This document shows positions 33,327 to 41,374 of a DNA stretch of 64,000 nucleotides, one piece after another. A model generated the notes under the pieces. That model saw only the letters and a program-made list of their open reading frames with translations, made no database searches and was not told the DNA's origin. Position numbers and translations under genes: made by a program. Source of the DNA: an uncultured Shimia sp. (GTDB taxonomy: Bacteria; Pseudomonadota; Alphaproteobacteria; Rhodobacterales; Rhodobacteraceae); assembly GCF_947498095.1 (NCBI RefSeq), contig NZ_CANMJE010000006.1:1-64000 (forward strand), written 5' to 3'. The number at the start of each line of letters is the position of its first letter. The stretch's first letter is position 1.

Positions 33327-36300
33327 GCACACGTCTCGCCAACGGTGGCCGTTTGCTGAACAAAGGCAAGCAGCTGCATTTCACTTTTAACGGCAAGCAG
33401 ATGACCGGGTTTGAGGGCGACACGCTGGCCTCGGCATTGCTGGCCAATGACCAGATGATGATGGGCCGGTCGTTCAAGTATCACCGTCCGCGCGGCGTCG
33501 TCGCTTCGGGCGCCGAAGAACCGAACGCGCTGGTCAATCTCGGTACGGGCGGCAAGTTCGAACCGAACCAGCGCGCCACCACGACCGAATTGTTTGACGG
33601 TCTGACCTCAACCTCGCAAAACCATTGGCCGAGCCTCGAATTCGATGTGGGCGCGATCAACAACTACATGACGCGGTTCTTCCCGGCAGGGTTCTACTAC
33701 AAGACCTTCATGTTCCCGGCATTCGCATGGAAACACGTCTTTGAACCCATCGTGCGCCAGTCTGCTGGACTGGGCCAAGTGCCCAAAGACCGCGACGCGG
33801 ACACCTATGAACATTTCTATGCCTATGTGGACGTGGTGATCGTGGGCGGCGGGATCGCGGGCCTTCAGGCTGCGCGTGCAGCAGGCGCTTCGGGCGCCAA
33901 GGTTCTCTTGATGGAGCAAACCCCGCATTGGGGTGGCCGCGCGCCGGTTGATGGTGGTGAGGTCAACGGCAAGCCCGTGGCCGATCATATCGCTGACCTG
34001 GTGGCGGAACTCGAAGCGATGGACAATGTCACCATGCGCACGCGCATGATGGGGGCAGGGGTCTATGACCACGGCTATGTGCTGGGTTACGAGCGCGTGA
34101 ATGACCACACGCCAATGAACGCAGGCCCGCGTCACCGCTTGTGGCGCATCCGCACCAAACAGATCGTCACCGCAACTGGTGCGATTGAACGCCCCTTGTC
34201 CTTTGCGGGCAATGACATTCCCGGCGTCATGCTGGCCTCGGCCGTGCGTGACTACGTGGTGGACTATGGTGTGTCTTCTGGCGACCGAACGGTGGTTGTG
34301 ACCAACAACGACGACGCCTATCGCACGGCTATTGCTCTGAAAAACGCCGGGCTTGAAGTGCCAGTTATCCTCGACGCCCGCGCGATGGGTGGCGGGGCGC
34401 TGGTCGATGAAGCGCGCGCTATGGGCATCCGTGTTGAGAACGGCAAAGGCATCGCCAAGGTCAAAGGCGGCAAGCGCGTGACCGGCGTCGCGATCTGCAT
34501 GCAGGCCGGCGAAGGCGCTGCGGTCGAAGAGATTGCCTGTGACGCGGTCGCCATGTCCGGCGGTTGGTCGCCGGTGGTGCACCTGTGGTCCCATTGCGGT
34601 GGTAAACTGATCTGGGACGAAGATCAGGCCCATTTCCGCCCAGACGCAGGCCGCGCACCGACCAATCAGGATGGCGTTGGTTTCGTGATCCCCGCCGGAT
34701 CGGCCAATGGTCCATTGGATCTGGCTGCGGTAGCCGCGGACGCACATGAGGCAGGTAAGGCAGCCGCCAAAGCGGCCGGCCTGAAAGCCACGCGCAAGGC
34801 GGCTCCAAAAGCAGGGGAGGAGCCTGAACAAGCGATGGAGCCGGTCTGGATGATGCCGCAAGGCGCAGGCCCCGAATTGCGGATCAAATCCTGGCTCGAC
34901 TATCAGAACGACGTCAAAGTGTCTGACGTGCGCCTTGCCGCCCAAGAGGGTTATGAGTCGGTCGAACACACCAAGCGCTACACCACGTTGGGCATGGCGA
35001 CCGATCAGGGGAAACTCAGCAATATCAACGGCCTTGCAACACTTGCCGGTCAATTGAACGCACCGATCCCGGCTGTCGGCACCACCACGTTCCGCCCGCC
35101 ATATACGCCGATTTCGATGGGCTCGATTGCAGGCGAAGCGCGTGACGAGGTATTTCAGCCTCTGCGCCGTACGCCGATCCATCAATACCACGAAGACCAA
35201 AAGGCCTTCTTTGAGCCGGTTGGCCAGTGGCGTCGTCCTTACTGCTTCCCCAAAGCCGGAGAAAGCCACGCGGATGCAGTGAAGCGCGAGATCAACCAGA
35301 CTCGTGCCAGCGTCGGCCTCTTGGATGCGTCGACGTTGGGCAAGATCATCGTCAAAGGCACCGATGCGGGCAAGTTTGTCGACATGCTTTACACCAACAT
35401 GATGTCCAACCTGAAACCCGGCAAATGCCGCTACGGCCTGATGTGTTCCGAGAATGGGTTCCTTAGCGACGACGGCGTGGTTGCGCGCATCGATGAAGAG
35501 ACCTTCCTCTGCCACACCACGACCGGCGGCGCCGAGCGTATCCACGGCTGGATGGAAGACTGGCTGCAATGCGAATGGTGGGACTGGAAGGTCTTCACCG
35601 CCAATGTGACCGAGCAATTCGCGCAGATCGCCGTTGTCGGCCCGAACGCCCGCAAAGTGATCGAAAAGCTTGGCGGTGACATGGATGTCTCGAAAGAGGG
35701 TCTGGCCTTTATGGAGTGGAAAGACGGCAAGATTGGCGATTTCGACGCCCGCGCTTATCGCATCTCTTTCTCGGGTGAGCTGTCTTATGAAATCGCTGTG
35801 CCAGCGTCGCAAGGCCGCGCCTTTTGGGATGCTTTGATGGAGGCCGGTGCCGAATTCAACATCATGCCTTACGGCACCGAAGCCCTGCACGTGATGCGCG
35901 CCGAAAAAGGGTTCATCATGATCGGGGATGAGACCGACGGGACGATCATTCCGCAGGATCTGGGCCTCAACTGGGCGATTTCCAAGAAGAAAGAGGATTT
36001 TCTTGGCAAACGCGCCCAGCTTCGCGATCACATGACCGATCCGAACCGTTGGAAACTGGTGGGCCTCAAAACTGTCGATGGCTCGGTGATCCCGGATGGC
36101 TCATATGCGATAGCTGACGGCGACAACGCCAATGGTCAGCGCAATACTCAAGGGCGGGTTACCTCGACCTATTATTCACCAACGCTCGACTGCGGCATCG
36201 CAATGGGCTTGGTGCATAACGGGCCAGACCGCATGGGAGAGGTGATCGAGTTCAACAAGGTCGACGGCTCAACTGTCAAAGCCGAGATTTGTGATCCGGT

Positions 36301-36337
36301 TTTCTATGACGAGGACGGGGAGAAGCAAAATGTCTAA
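33323..36337 (+). CDS. soxA: Sarcosine oxidase alpha subunit
   Basis: The 1004-residue alpha subunit binds NAD and tetrahydrofolate and converts the methyl group to 5,10-methylene-THF. An N-terminal ferredoxin-like fold (TGFEGDTLASALLAN, SFKYHRPRG) is followed by the dinucleotide motif VVIVGGGIAGLQAARAAGASG near residue 172. A C-terminal GcvT-like folate domain covers roughly 610-990. A charged Ala/Lys/Glu-rich linker occurs near 475-505. It overlaps soxD by four bases and soxG by eight, so subunits are coupled. Confidence 0.95.
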   Translation: MSTRLANGGRLLNKGKQLHFTFNGKQMTGFEGDTLASALLANDQMMMGRSFKYHRPRGVVASGAEEPNALVNLGTGGKFEPNQRATTTELFDGLTSTSQNHWPSLEFDVGAINNYMTRFFPAGFYYKTFMFPAFAWKHVFEPIVRQSAGLGQVPKDRDADTYEHFYAYVDVVIVGGGIAGLQAARAAGASGAKVLLMEQTPHWGGRAPVDGGEVNGKPVADHIADLVAELEAMDNVTMRTRMMGAGVYDHGYVLGYERVNDHTPMNAGPRHRLWRIRTKQIVTATGAIERPLSFAGNDIPGVMLASAVRDYVVDYGVSSGDRTVVVTNNDDAYRTAIALKNAGLEVPVILDARAMGGGALVDEARAMGIRVENGKGIAKVKGGKRVTGVAICMQAGEGAAVEEIACDAVAMSGGWSPVVHLWSHCGGKLIWDEDQAHFRPDAGRAPTNQDGVGFVIPAGSANGPLDLAAVAADAHEAGKAAAKAAGLKATRKAAPKAGEEPEQAMEPVWMMPQGAGPELRIKSWLDYQNDVKVSDVRLAAQEGYESVEHTKRYTTLGMATDQGKLSNINGLATLAGQLNAPIPAVGTTTFRPPYTPISMGSIAGEARDEVFQPLRRTPIHQYHEDQKAFFEPVGQWRRPYCFPKAGESHADAVKREINQTRASVGLLDASTLGKIIVKGTDAGKFVDMLYTNMMSNLKPGKCRYGLMCSENGFLSDDGVVARIDEETFLCHTTTGGAERIHGWMEDWLQCEWWDWKVFTANVTEQFAQIAVVGPNARKVIEKLGGDMDVSKEGLAFMEWKDGKIGDFDARAYRISFSGELSYEIAVPASQGRAFWDALMEAGAEFNIMPYGTEALHVMRAEKGFIMIGDETDGTIIPQDLGLNWAISKKKEDFLGKRAQLRDHMTDPNRWKLVGLKTVDGSVIPDGSYAIADGDNANGQRNTQGRVTSTYYSPTLDCGIAMGLVHNGPDRMGEVIEFNKVDGSTVKAEICDPVFYDEDGEKQNV

Positions 36338-36896
36338 TGCTGTCAGCGCTCTGGAAAAGACCAGCTTTGAAGGCTTTGCCAAGGTCTCGGAAACAGGCTT
36401 GCGGGGGATGATCACCCTGCGTGGCGATCTGTCCTCAAAGCCCGTGAAAGATGCGGTCATTGCGTCAACAGGTGCCGAAGTGCCCGATGTTCGCCGCATG
36501 TCACGAGGCTCAATAGGTGATGTCGCGTGGATGTCCCCGGACGAATTGCTGATTGTCTGTGACTACCGGGCGGCCAACGAGGTCGTGACGACTTTGCTGG
36601 CAGCTTTGGATGGTGCCCATGCCCTTGCGGTCAACGTCTCTGACGCCCGCGCCGTGTTCCGCATTGAAGGGGACGGCGCCCGCGAGGTGCTGGCCAAAGT
36701 TGCACCTGTCGATCTCTCAACAGAGGGGTTCCAACCTGATGACTTCCGCCGCACCCGTATTGCTCAAGTGGCGGCGGCTTTCTGGATGAACAGCGATGAC
36801 AGCTTCGAAGTGGTTTGTTTCCGCTCGGTCGCGCAATACGTCTTTGACGTGCTGAAAGTCTCGGCCCAAGAGGGTGGAGAGGTCGGGTTTCTCTGA
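36330..36896 (+). CDS. soxG: Sarcosine oxidase gamma subunit
   Basis: The 188-residue gamma subunit has a GcvT-like fold (ISTGAEVPDVRR-like VIASTGAEVPDVRRMSRGS, WMSPDELLIV, then VNVSDARAVFRIEGDGAREVLAK). The ATG at 36330 overlaps the soxA stop by eight bases and starts MSNAVSALEKTSF; an in-frame start 13 codons upstream lies deeper in soxA. A strong terminator follows, closing the operon. Confidence 0.92.
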   Translation: MSNAVSALEKTSFEGFAKVSETGLRGMITLRGDLSSKPVKDAVIASTGAEVPDVRRMSRGSIGDVAWMSPDELLIVCDYRAANEVVTTLLAALDGAHALAVNVSDARAVFRIEGDGAREVLAKVAPVDLSTEGFQPDDFRRTRIAQVAAAFWMNSDDSFEVVCFRSVAQYVFDVLKVSAQEGGEVGFL

Positions 36897-36918
36897 CTTC
36901 TGCAACAACTTGATGCGA

Positions 36919-36951
36919 AAAAGCGCCACTCCCAGCCGGAGTGGCGCTTTT
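36919..36951 (+). terminator. Rho-independent terminator of the sox operon
   Basis: A perfect ten-base stem (GCGCCACTCC / GGAGTGGCGC) with a five-base loop, flanked by AAAA and TTTT, lies 22 bases after the soxG stop. The A/T flanks make it bidirectional in form. Confidence 0.9.
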
Positions 36952-37012
36952 GTAATTGCGAAAACGGCGGACGCCTGCTTCTGTCCAGTTGACGATAAGT
37001 GGAGTCGTTGTG

Positions 37013-37561
37013 GTGCCCCTGAACCCTAAGAGTCTTTTAAAATCTCTGTTGTCATACACCTTTGTGGCTCCGTGCCTTGCAGTGCCCTCTGCAGCTCAGG
37101 CTGAAATCATCTATTGTGCCGTGACAAACCACGGCCCGTATTTTGCGATTGCTGACAAGATAATCTTTGATGTGGACGCCGAACAGGAACGTGTTTTGGT
37201 CGCCGATGGTGTCCTGGCGCACTACGGGCAAGTGCCCGCCGCGGGCACTCTGAGCCGATACAATTCCAAACAAATCATCGCCTCATGGACGTTGCGGGCA
37301 GTATCCGCCACAGACTATCACGACGGTTTGTCTTATGACCTCAAGTACAAGGCACGCTTGAATAGAAAAACAATGCGTATGTCCATTTCGGCCTGGGTTG
37401 ATCCGATTAATACGATCCAGGGGACAGGTGTCTGTGAGGTGGCGGACGCAGAACGTCTGGGCACGTCGAATCCGTCGGACAAGGTAATTAACCGCGACGC
37501 ACCGAAGCGTGGCGTTTGTGGAGGGGCTGTGAATCCCAGTGATCTCTCAGACTGCGAGTGA
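37013..37561 (+). CDS. Secreted protein of unknown function
   Basis: From a GTG at 37013 (GGAG about eight bases upstream), 182 residues begin with a signal peptide: KSLLKSLLSYTFVAPCLAVP then SAAQA, a good cleavage site before EIIYC. The mature part has four or more cysteines (IIYCAV, GVCEVAD, RGVCGG, LSDCE), suggesting disulfides in the periplasm. I do not recognise a family. An adjacent GTG at 37010 and a far upstream TTG at 36956 are alternative starts. A terminator precedes it, so it is a separate transcript. Confidence 0.65.
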   Translation: MPLNPKSLLKSLLSYTFVAPCLAVPSAAQAEIIYCAVTNHGPYFAIADKIIFDVDAEQERVLVADGVLAHYGQVPAAGTLSRYNSKQIIASWTLRAVSATDYHDGLSYDLKYKARLNRKTMRMSISAWVDPINTIQGTGVCEVADAERLGTSNPSDKVINRDAPKRGVCGGAVNPSDLSDCE

Positions 37562-37685
37562 GATTGCGGCAAAGCTTTCTTGTTGCGTTACCTGCGACGT
37601 TCGAAGAGTTGATTTTCTTCACCATGCTGCTCAGATATGACTATAGACACCAATTCAAGTTTTGCTCGCACAGAGAGAGGCCCAC

Positions 37686-38108
37686 ATGAAATCAACCATC
37701 GCCACTTTGGCGCTGATGGCACTGTTCCCCGCCTCGGGCGCATTGGCCAACAATTGGGTCTGTACCTTTCCCAACCAACAACTGGATGGCTGGCTGCGGG
37801 GGCAGGTTTTCGTTACCACGTCTGGCGAAGAGGCAACGGTCTTTGACTCGTTGATCAATCAAGAACATGGCGAGGCGATTGCCGCCAGAATTCCCACGAA
37901 CAATGAAGCTCGGATGACCCTTAAGTGGGACCTAAAGCGAGTTGAGCTGCGCCACAGCTATGCACCCCGCATCCGGTATACGATGACCGTTGTGAAAGAC
38001 ACGGGACGCGCGACATTCACGGGCAGCGCACCGGAGTTGCAGGATTACCGAAATTCCAGCCGCGCTGGCGGAAACTTCAACGCCCGCGGCAGTTGTAAGC
38101 GGAAATAA
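37686..38108 (+). CDS. Small secreted protein of unknown function
   Basis: The ATG at 37686 follows a GAGAGAGG site and opens a 140-residue protein with a clear signal peptide (MKSTIATLALMALFPASGALA, cleavage before NNWVC). The mature part has two cysteines (WVCTFP, RGSCKRK) that could pair, many polar residues and a basic C-terminus. No family recognised. Like the gene before it, it starts its mature chain near a Cys and ends near one, so the two may be distant relatives, but similarity is not evident by eye. Confidence 0.72.
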   Translation: MKSTIATLALMALFPASGALANNWVCTFPNQQLDGWLRGQVFVTTSGEEATVFDSLINQEHGEAIAARIPTNNEARMTLKWDLKRVELRHSYAPRIRYTMTVVKDTGRATFTGSAPELQDYRNSSRAGGNFNARGSCKRK

Positions 38109-38222
38109 CGACTTTTGGCGGGATACTGAGGAAATTTCTCAGGTTTGCCCTTGACCTTGCATCCCCGCTTGCCACATCTCAGACTAAGACAACCGCTCGA
38201 ACACAAACAAAGGAGCCCGACA

Positions 38223-38822
38223 ATGGCTTTTGCACTTCCCGATCTTCCCTATGCTCACGACGCGCTGGCCGACAAAGGCATGAGCGCCGAGACGCTGGAA
38301 TTCCACCACGACCTGCACCACAACGCCTATGTCACCAATGGCAACGCGGCCATTGCGGGCACCGAGTGGGAAGGCAAGTCGCTGGAAGAGATCATCACCG
38401 GCACCTACGACGCGAGCGCCGTGGCGCAAAATGGTATCTTCAACAACATTTCGCAGCTTTGGAACCACAACCAGTTCTGGGAAATGATGGGTCCGAACGG
38501 CAATGCCATGCCGGGCGAGCTGGAAAAGGCTCTGGTCGAGAACTTTGGCTCGGTTGACGAGTTCAAATCGCAGTTCTCCGCCGCAGGCGCTGGGCAATTC
38601 GGCTCGGGTTGGTGCTGGCTGGTCAAAAACGCCGACGGCTCACTGGCAGTTACCAAAACCGAAAACGGTGTGAACCCCTTGTGCTTCAACCAAACCGCTC
38701 TGTTGGGCTGTGATGTGTGGGAACACTCCTATTACATCGACTTCCGCAACAAACGCCCCGTGTATCTCACGAACTTCCTCGACAACCTCGTGAACTGGGA
38801 AAACGTCGCCAGCCGGATGTAA
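38223..38822 (+). CDS. sodB: Superoxide dismutase, Fe type
   Basis: SodB converts superoxide to hydrogen peroxide and oxygen in the cytosol. The 199-residue protein has the four metal ligands: His in LEFHHDLHHNAYV, His in LWNHNQFW, and Asp plus His in DVWEHSYYIDFRNKR. The Gln just before LWNH (NNISQLWNH) is the position characteristic of iron-type enzymes. The ATG at 38223 gives the usual N-terminus (MAFALPDLPYAHDAL); an earlier in-frame start is rejected. Confidence 0.95.
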   Translation: MAFALPDLPYAHDALADKGMSAETLEFHHDLHHNAYVTNGNAAIAGTEWEGKSLEEIITGTYDASAVAQNGIFNNISQLWNHNQFWEMMGPNGNAMPGELEKALVENFGSVDEFKSQFSAAGAGQFGSGWCWLVKNADGSLAVTKTENGVNPLCFNQTALLGCDVWEHSYYIDFRNKRPVYLTNFLDNLVNWENVASRM

Positions 38823-38896
38823 TCCGTAGCAGCCAGATTTGCATGGATGCCGGGCCCTAACAGGTCCGGCATTTGCGATTTAAGTGGGGGATCGGG

Positions 38897-38998
38897 ATGA
38901 ACAAACGACGCAAACTGTTACTTAGGATTTATGCGACCCTCATCTGGGCCTTGGCATTGGGCCTTACATTGGCGCTGCTGATCTGGCTCACGACCTAG
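38897..38998 (+). CDS. Putative 33-residue membrane peptide
   Basis: ATG preceded by a G-rich purine stretch starts MNKRRKLLLRIYATLIWALA followed by LGLTLALLIWLTT. A basic N-terminus is followed by a single long hydrophobic helix, the profile of a single-pass microprotein with its N-terminus in the cytosol. It stands between sodB and an enoyl-CoA hydratase gene on the same strand. No family recognised. Confidence 0.5.
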   Translation: MNKRRKLLLRIYATLIWALALGLTLALLIWLTT

Positions 38999-39072
38999 AG
39001 AAGACCCAGACGCGGCTTTTCAATTGCCAGCTTTGCAAAAGCGGGCCACTCTCTTGCCAAGGAGGAGCCCCA

Positions 39073-39843
39073 ATGACTGAGCCGCTTGTCACCGAAACCA
39101 ATACCCAAGGCGTTCTGACCCTGACACTGGGTGCGGGTAAGGCCCATGCGCTGTCCAGCGCCATGCTGGAGGCGCTGAATGGCGCGCTGAAGCGGGCTGC
39201 AGAGGACGAGGCCGTCAAAGTCATCGTGATCCACGGACCCGGCCACATCTTTTGTGCGGGCCACGACCTCAAGGAAATCGCGCGCCACAGACAGGATACC
39301 GATTTGGGCGAAGCTTACCTCCGGCAATTGTTCGATGACTGCGCCGAGGTCATGCAGCGTCTGACCACTGGTCCGAAGCCGACCATTGCGATGGTAGATG
39401 GCATTGCTACGGCTGCTGGTGCGCAGATCGTGGCCGCCTGTGATCTGGCCTTTGCCTCGGAACGCGCGACGTTCAGCCTGCCGGGGGTTAACAATGGTGG
39501 GTTCTGTTCCACGCCTCTAGTTGCTGTCGGGCGCGCCATGTCGCGCAAACACGCGATGGAAATGGCCCTGTCAGGGGATGCATATGATGCGGATTGGGCG
39601 CTGTCGGTTGGCCTGATCAACCGCATCGTGCCCTCCAACAGCCTTGTTGATGAAGTCATGGGGTTTGCAACGGCGCTCGCCACGCGCCACGCCCCGGCAA
39701 TCGCCACCGGTAAGGCAAATTATTATGCGCAAATCGAACAGCCTTTGGCACAGGCTTACGAGACGGCCGGAGATACGATGCTGGGACATTTCATGGACCC
39801 ATTGCGCATTGCCCATGAACGTGACACCTGGGCTGACACATAG
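39073..39843 (+). CDS. Enoyl-CoA hydratase/isomerase-family protein (ECHDC3-like)
   Basis: A 256-residue crotonase-fold protein: FCAGHDLKEIARHR near residue 60, then IAMVDGIATAAGAQIVAACDLAFAS, the oxyanion and CoA-site segment. The region that usually holds catalytic Glu residues reads FSLPGVNNGGFCSTPLVAV and shows neither of the two hydratase glutamates; this GGFCSTP pattern recalls the ECHDC3 subgroup of unclear activity. A strong GGAGGAG ribosome site precedes the ATG. It is followed after 24 bases by rarD. Confidence 0.85.
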   Translation: MTEPLVTETNTQGVLTLTLGAGKAHALSSAMLEALNGALKRAAEDEAVKVIVIHGPGHIFCAGHDLKEIARHRQDTDLGEAYLRQLFDDCAEVMQRLTTGPKPTIAMVDGIATAAGAQIVAACDLAFASERATFSLPGVNNGGFCSTPLVAVGRAMSRKHAMEMALSGDAYDADWALSVGLINRIVPSNSLVDEVMGFATALATRHAPAIATGKANYYAQIEQPLAQAYETAGDTMLGHFMDPLRIAHERDTWADT

Positions 39844-39867
39844 CCTACGCGAATTGGACCCAAGTAA

Positions 39868-40779
39868 ATGAGTGACGCCGGCAAAGGCATTCTGGCGATG
39901 GTAATCGCCTGCACCATCTGGGGCTTGGGGCCGCTCTATTGGGTGCGGTTATCGCATATTCCGGCAATCGATGTGATCGCGCATCGCACCTTTTGGTCTG
40001 CCGTGACGTTTCTCGTTTTGTTGCTTTTGCAAGGACGATTGGGCGCGTTGCGTGCCGCGTTATCTTCACGTCGTAACTTGTTGATAATAATGACCGCCGC
40101 CCTGATGATTTCGCTCAATTGGCTCATCTTTATCTGGGCCGTGGGGCACGAGCATGCGACCGAGGCCAGTCTGGGATACTTCCTGTTTCCCCTTGTTGCT
40201 GTGGTCGCGGGGCGGGTGATCTATTCCGAGAGATTGGCGCAGCTGCAATGGATGGCTGTTGCATTGGCTGCGGCGGCCGTCGTCTTGCTGACCTATGGAT
40301 TGGGTGTGGCGCCGTGGATTGCTCTGGTGCTGGCTTGCAGTTTTGGCGCATACGGCGTCATCAAAAAGGCCCTTGATCTGGGCCCCGTGGTCTCGGTCAC
40401 GGCCGAGGTAGTGATGCTGGTGCCGATCGCGCTGATCTTGCTGGGCATGGCCTCGCACCCATCCACGCGGTTGTCCGGGCCCTTGCAAGACACAGTTCTC
40501 TTGGTGTTTTCCGGAGCCTTTACCGCAACGCCCCTGATCCTGTTTTCCTATGCCGCGCGCCGGGCATCGCTGTCGACGGTGGGGCTGGTGCAATACCTGA
40601 ACCCCACGTTGCAATTCTTCTGTGCTGTTGTGATCTTTGCCGAACCTTTCGGGCTATGGCATGCGCTCAGTTTCCCGCTCATCTGGGCTGCGTTGGCGCT
40701 TTACAGTTGGTCAGCCTGGCGTCAGGAAAAAGCCCGCGTCAGGGCGGCCTCTAACGCGTCGATATCTTCGACCACCTGA
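39868..40779 (+). CDS. rarD: RarD-type EamA permease
   Basis: A 303-residue membrane protein with about ten helices and the RarD signature IWGLGPLYWVRLSHIPAIDVIAHRTFWS at the start and LSTVGLVQYLNPTLQFFCAVVIF in the second half. RarD proteins are DMT-superfamily transporters; the E. coli name reflects a chloramphenicol-sensitivity link, and the natural substrate is unknown. Its 3' end overlaps the convergent LOG gene by 58 bases. Confidence 0.9.
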   Translation: MSDAGKGILAMVIACTIWGLGPLYWVRLSHIPAIDVIAHRTFWSAVTFLVLLLLQGRLGALRAALSSRRNLLIIMTAALMISLNWLIFIWAVGHEHATEASLGYFLFPLVAVVAGRVIYSERLAQLQWMAVALAAAAVVLLTYGLGVAPWIALVLACSFGAYGVIKKALDLGPVVSVTAEVVMLVPIALILLGMASHPSTRLSGPLQDTVLLVFSGAFTATPLILFSYAARRASLSTVGLVQYLNPTLQFFCAVVIFAEPFGLWHALSFPLIWAALALYSWSAWRQEKARVRAASNASISSTT

Positions 40780-41273
40780 ACAAAGTCTTTGATCGATGCC
40801 TCGGCAAACCCTTGTGAAATCACATGATCCATCAGGTCGACCAGCGGCGACCAATAGCCTTCGATATTGACCAGAAAGATGGGCTTTTCGTGCAGGCCAA
40901 GCTGACGCCATGTCAGCACTTCAAAGAACTCATCCAATGACCCAGCGCCACCCGGAAGCACCACGATAGCATTGGAATTCATGAACATGACCTTTTTGCG
41001 CTCATGCATGTTTTCGGTCACCACATAGCGGGTGAGATCGGTTTTTCCGACCTCCCATTGCACCAGATGGTCAGGGATCACACCAAAGGTATCGCCCCCT
41101 GCGGCTTGGGTGGCATTGGCGACTGCGCCCATAATGCCAATGTCCCCGGCGCCATAGACCAGACGCCAGTCGCGCGCAGCCATCAGCGACCCGAGGTCCT
41201 CGGCTGCGGCCCGATAGGCGGGGGATTTCCCGTCACGTGCGCCGCAAAAGACACAGATTGAGCGTTGTGGCAT
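40722..41273 (-). CDS. LOG-family nucleoside monophosphate phosphoribohydrolase
   Basis: A 183-residue Rossmann-fold protein beginning MPQRSICVFCGARDGKSP, with VYGAGDIGIMGAVANA and the LOG motif PGGAGSLDEFFEVLTW. Such enzymes split cytokinin ribotides or AMP into base plus ribose 5-phosphate. The ATG at 41273 matches family starts; a longer in-frame start at 41333 adds an unrelated N-terminus. In bacteria without cytokinin signalling the likely role is nucleotide salvage or pruning. Confidence 0.9.
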   Translation of the reverse strand: MPQRSICVFCGARDGKSPAYRAAAEDLGSLMAARDWRLVYGAGDIGIMGAVANATQAAGGDTFGVIPDHLVQWEVGKTDLTRYVVTENMHERKKVMFMNSNAIVVLPGGAGSLDEFFEVLTWRQLGLHEKPIFLVNIEGYWSPLVDLMDHVISQGFAEASIKDFVQVVEDIDALEAALTRAFS

Positions 41274-41374
41274 TGATTTTTCCAATATCTTCAAAGCAGT
41301 TTTGATTACTGTTAAACGGGTTGATATGGTCACTCAACCGTTAAGGCGGGCGGAGTTTTGGGGGAAATGCTGCC

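Noticed and set aside
33608-36031. An 807-codon open frame antisense to soxA
   Set aside because: It is the mirror of a strongly biased GC-rich coding sequence; the translation has no recognisable domain, while soxA has full family similarity.
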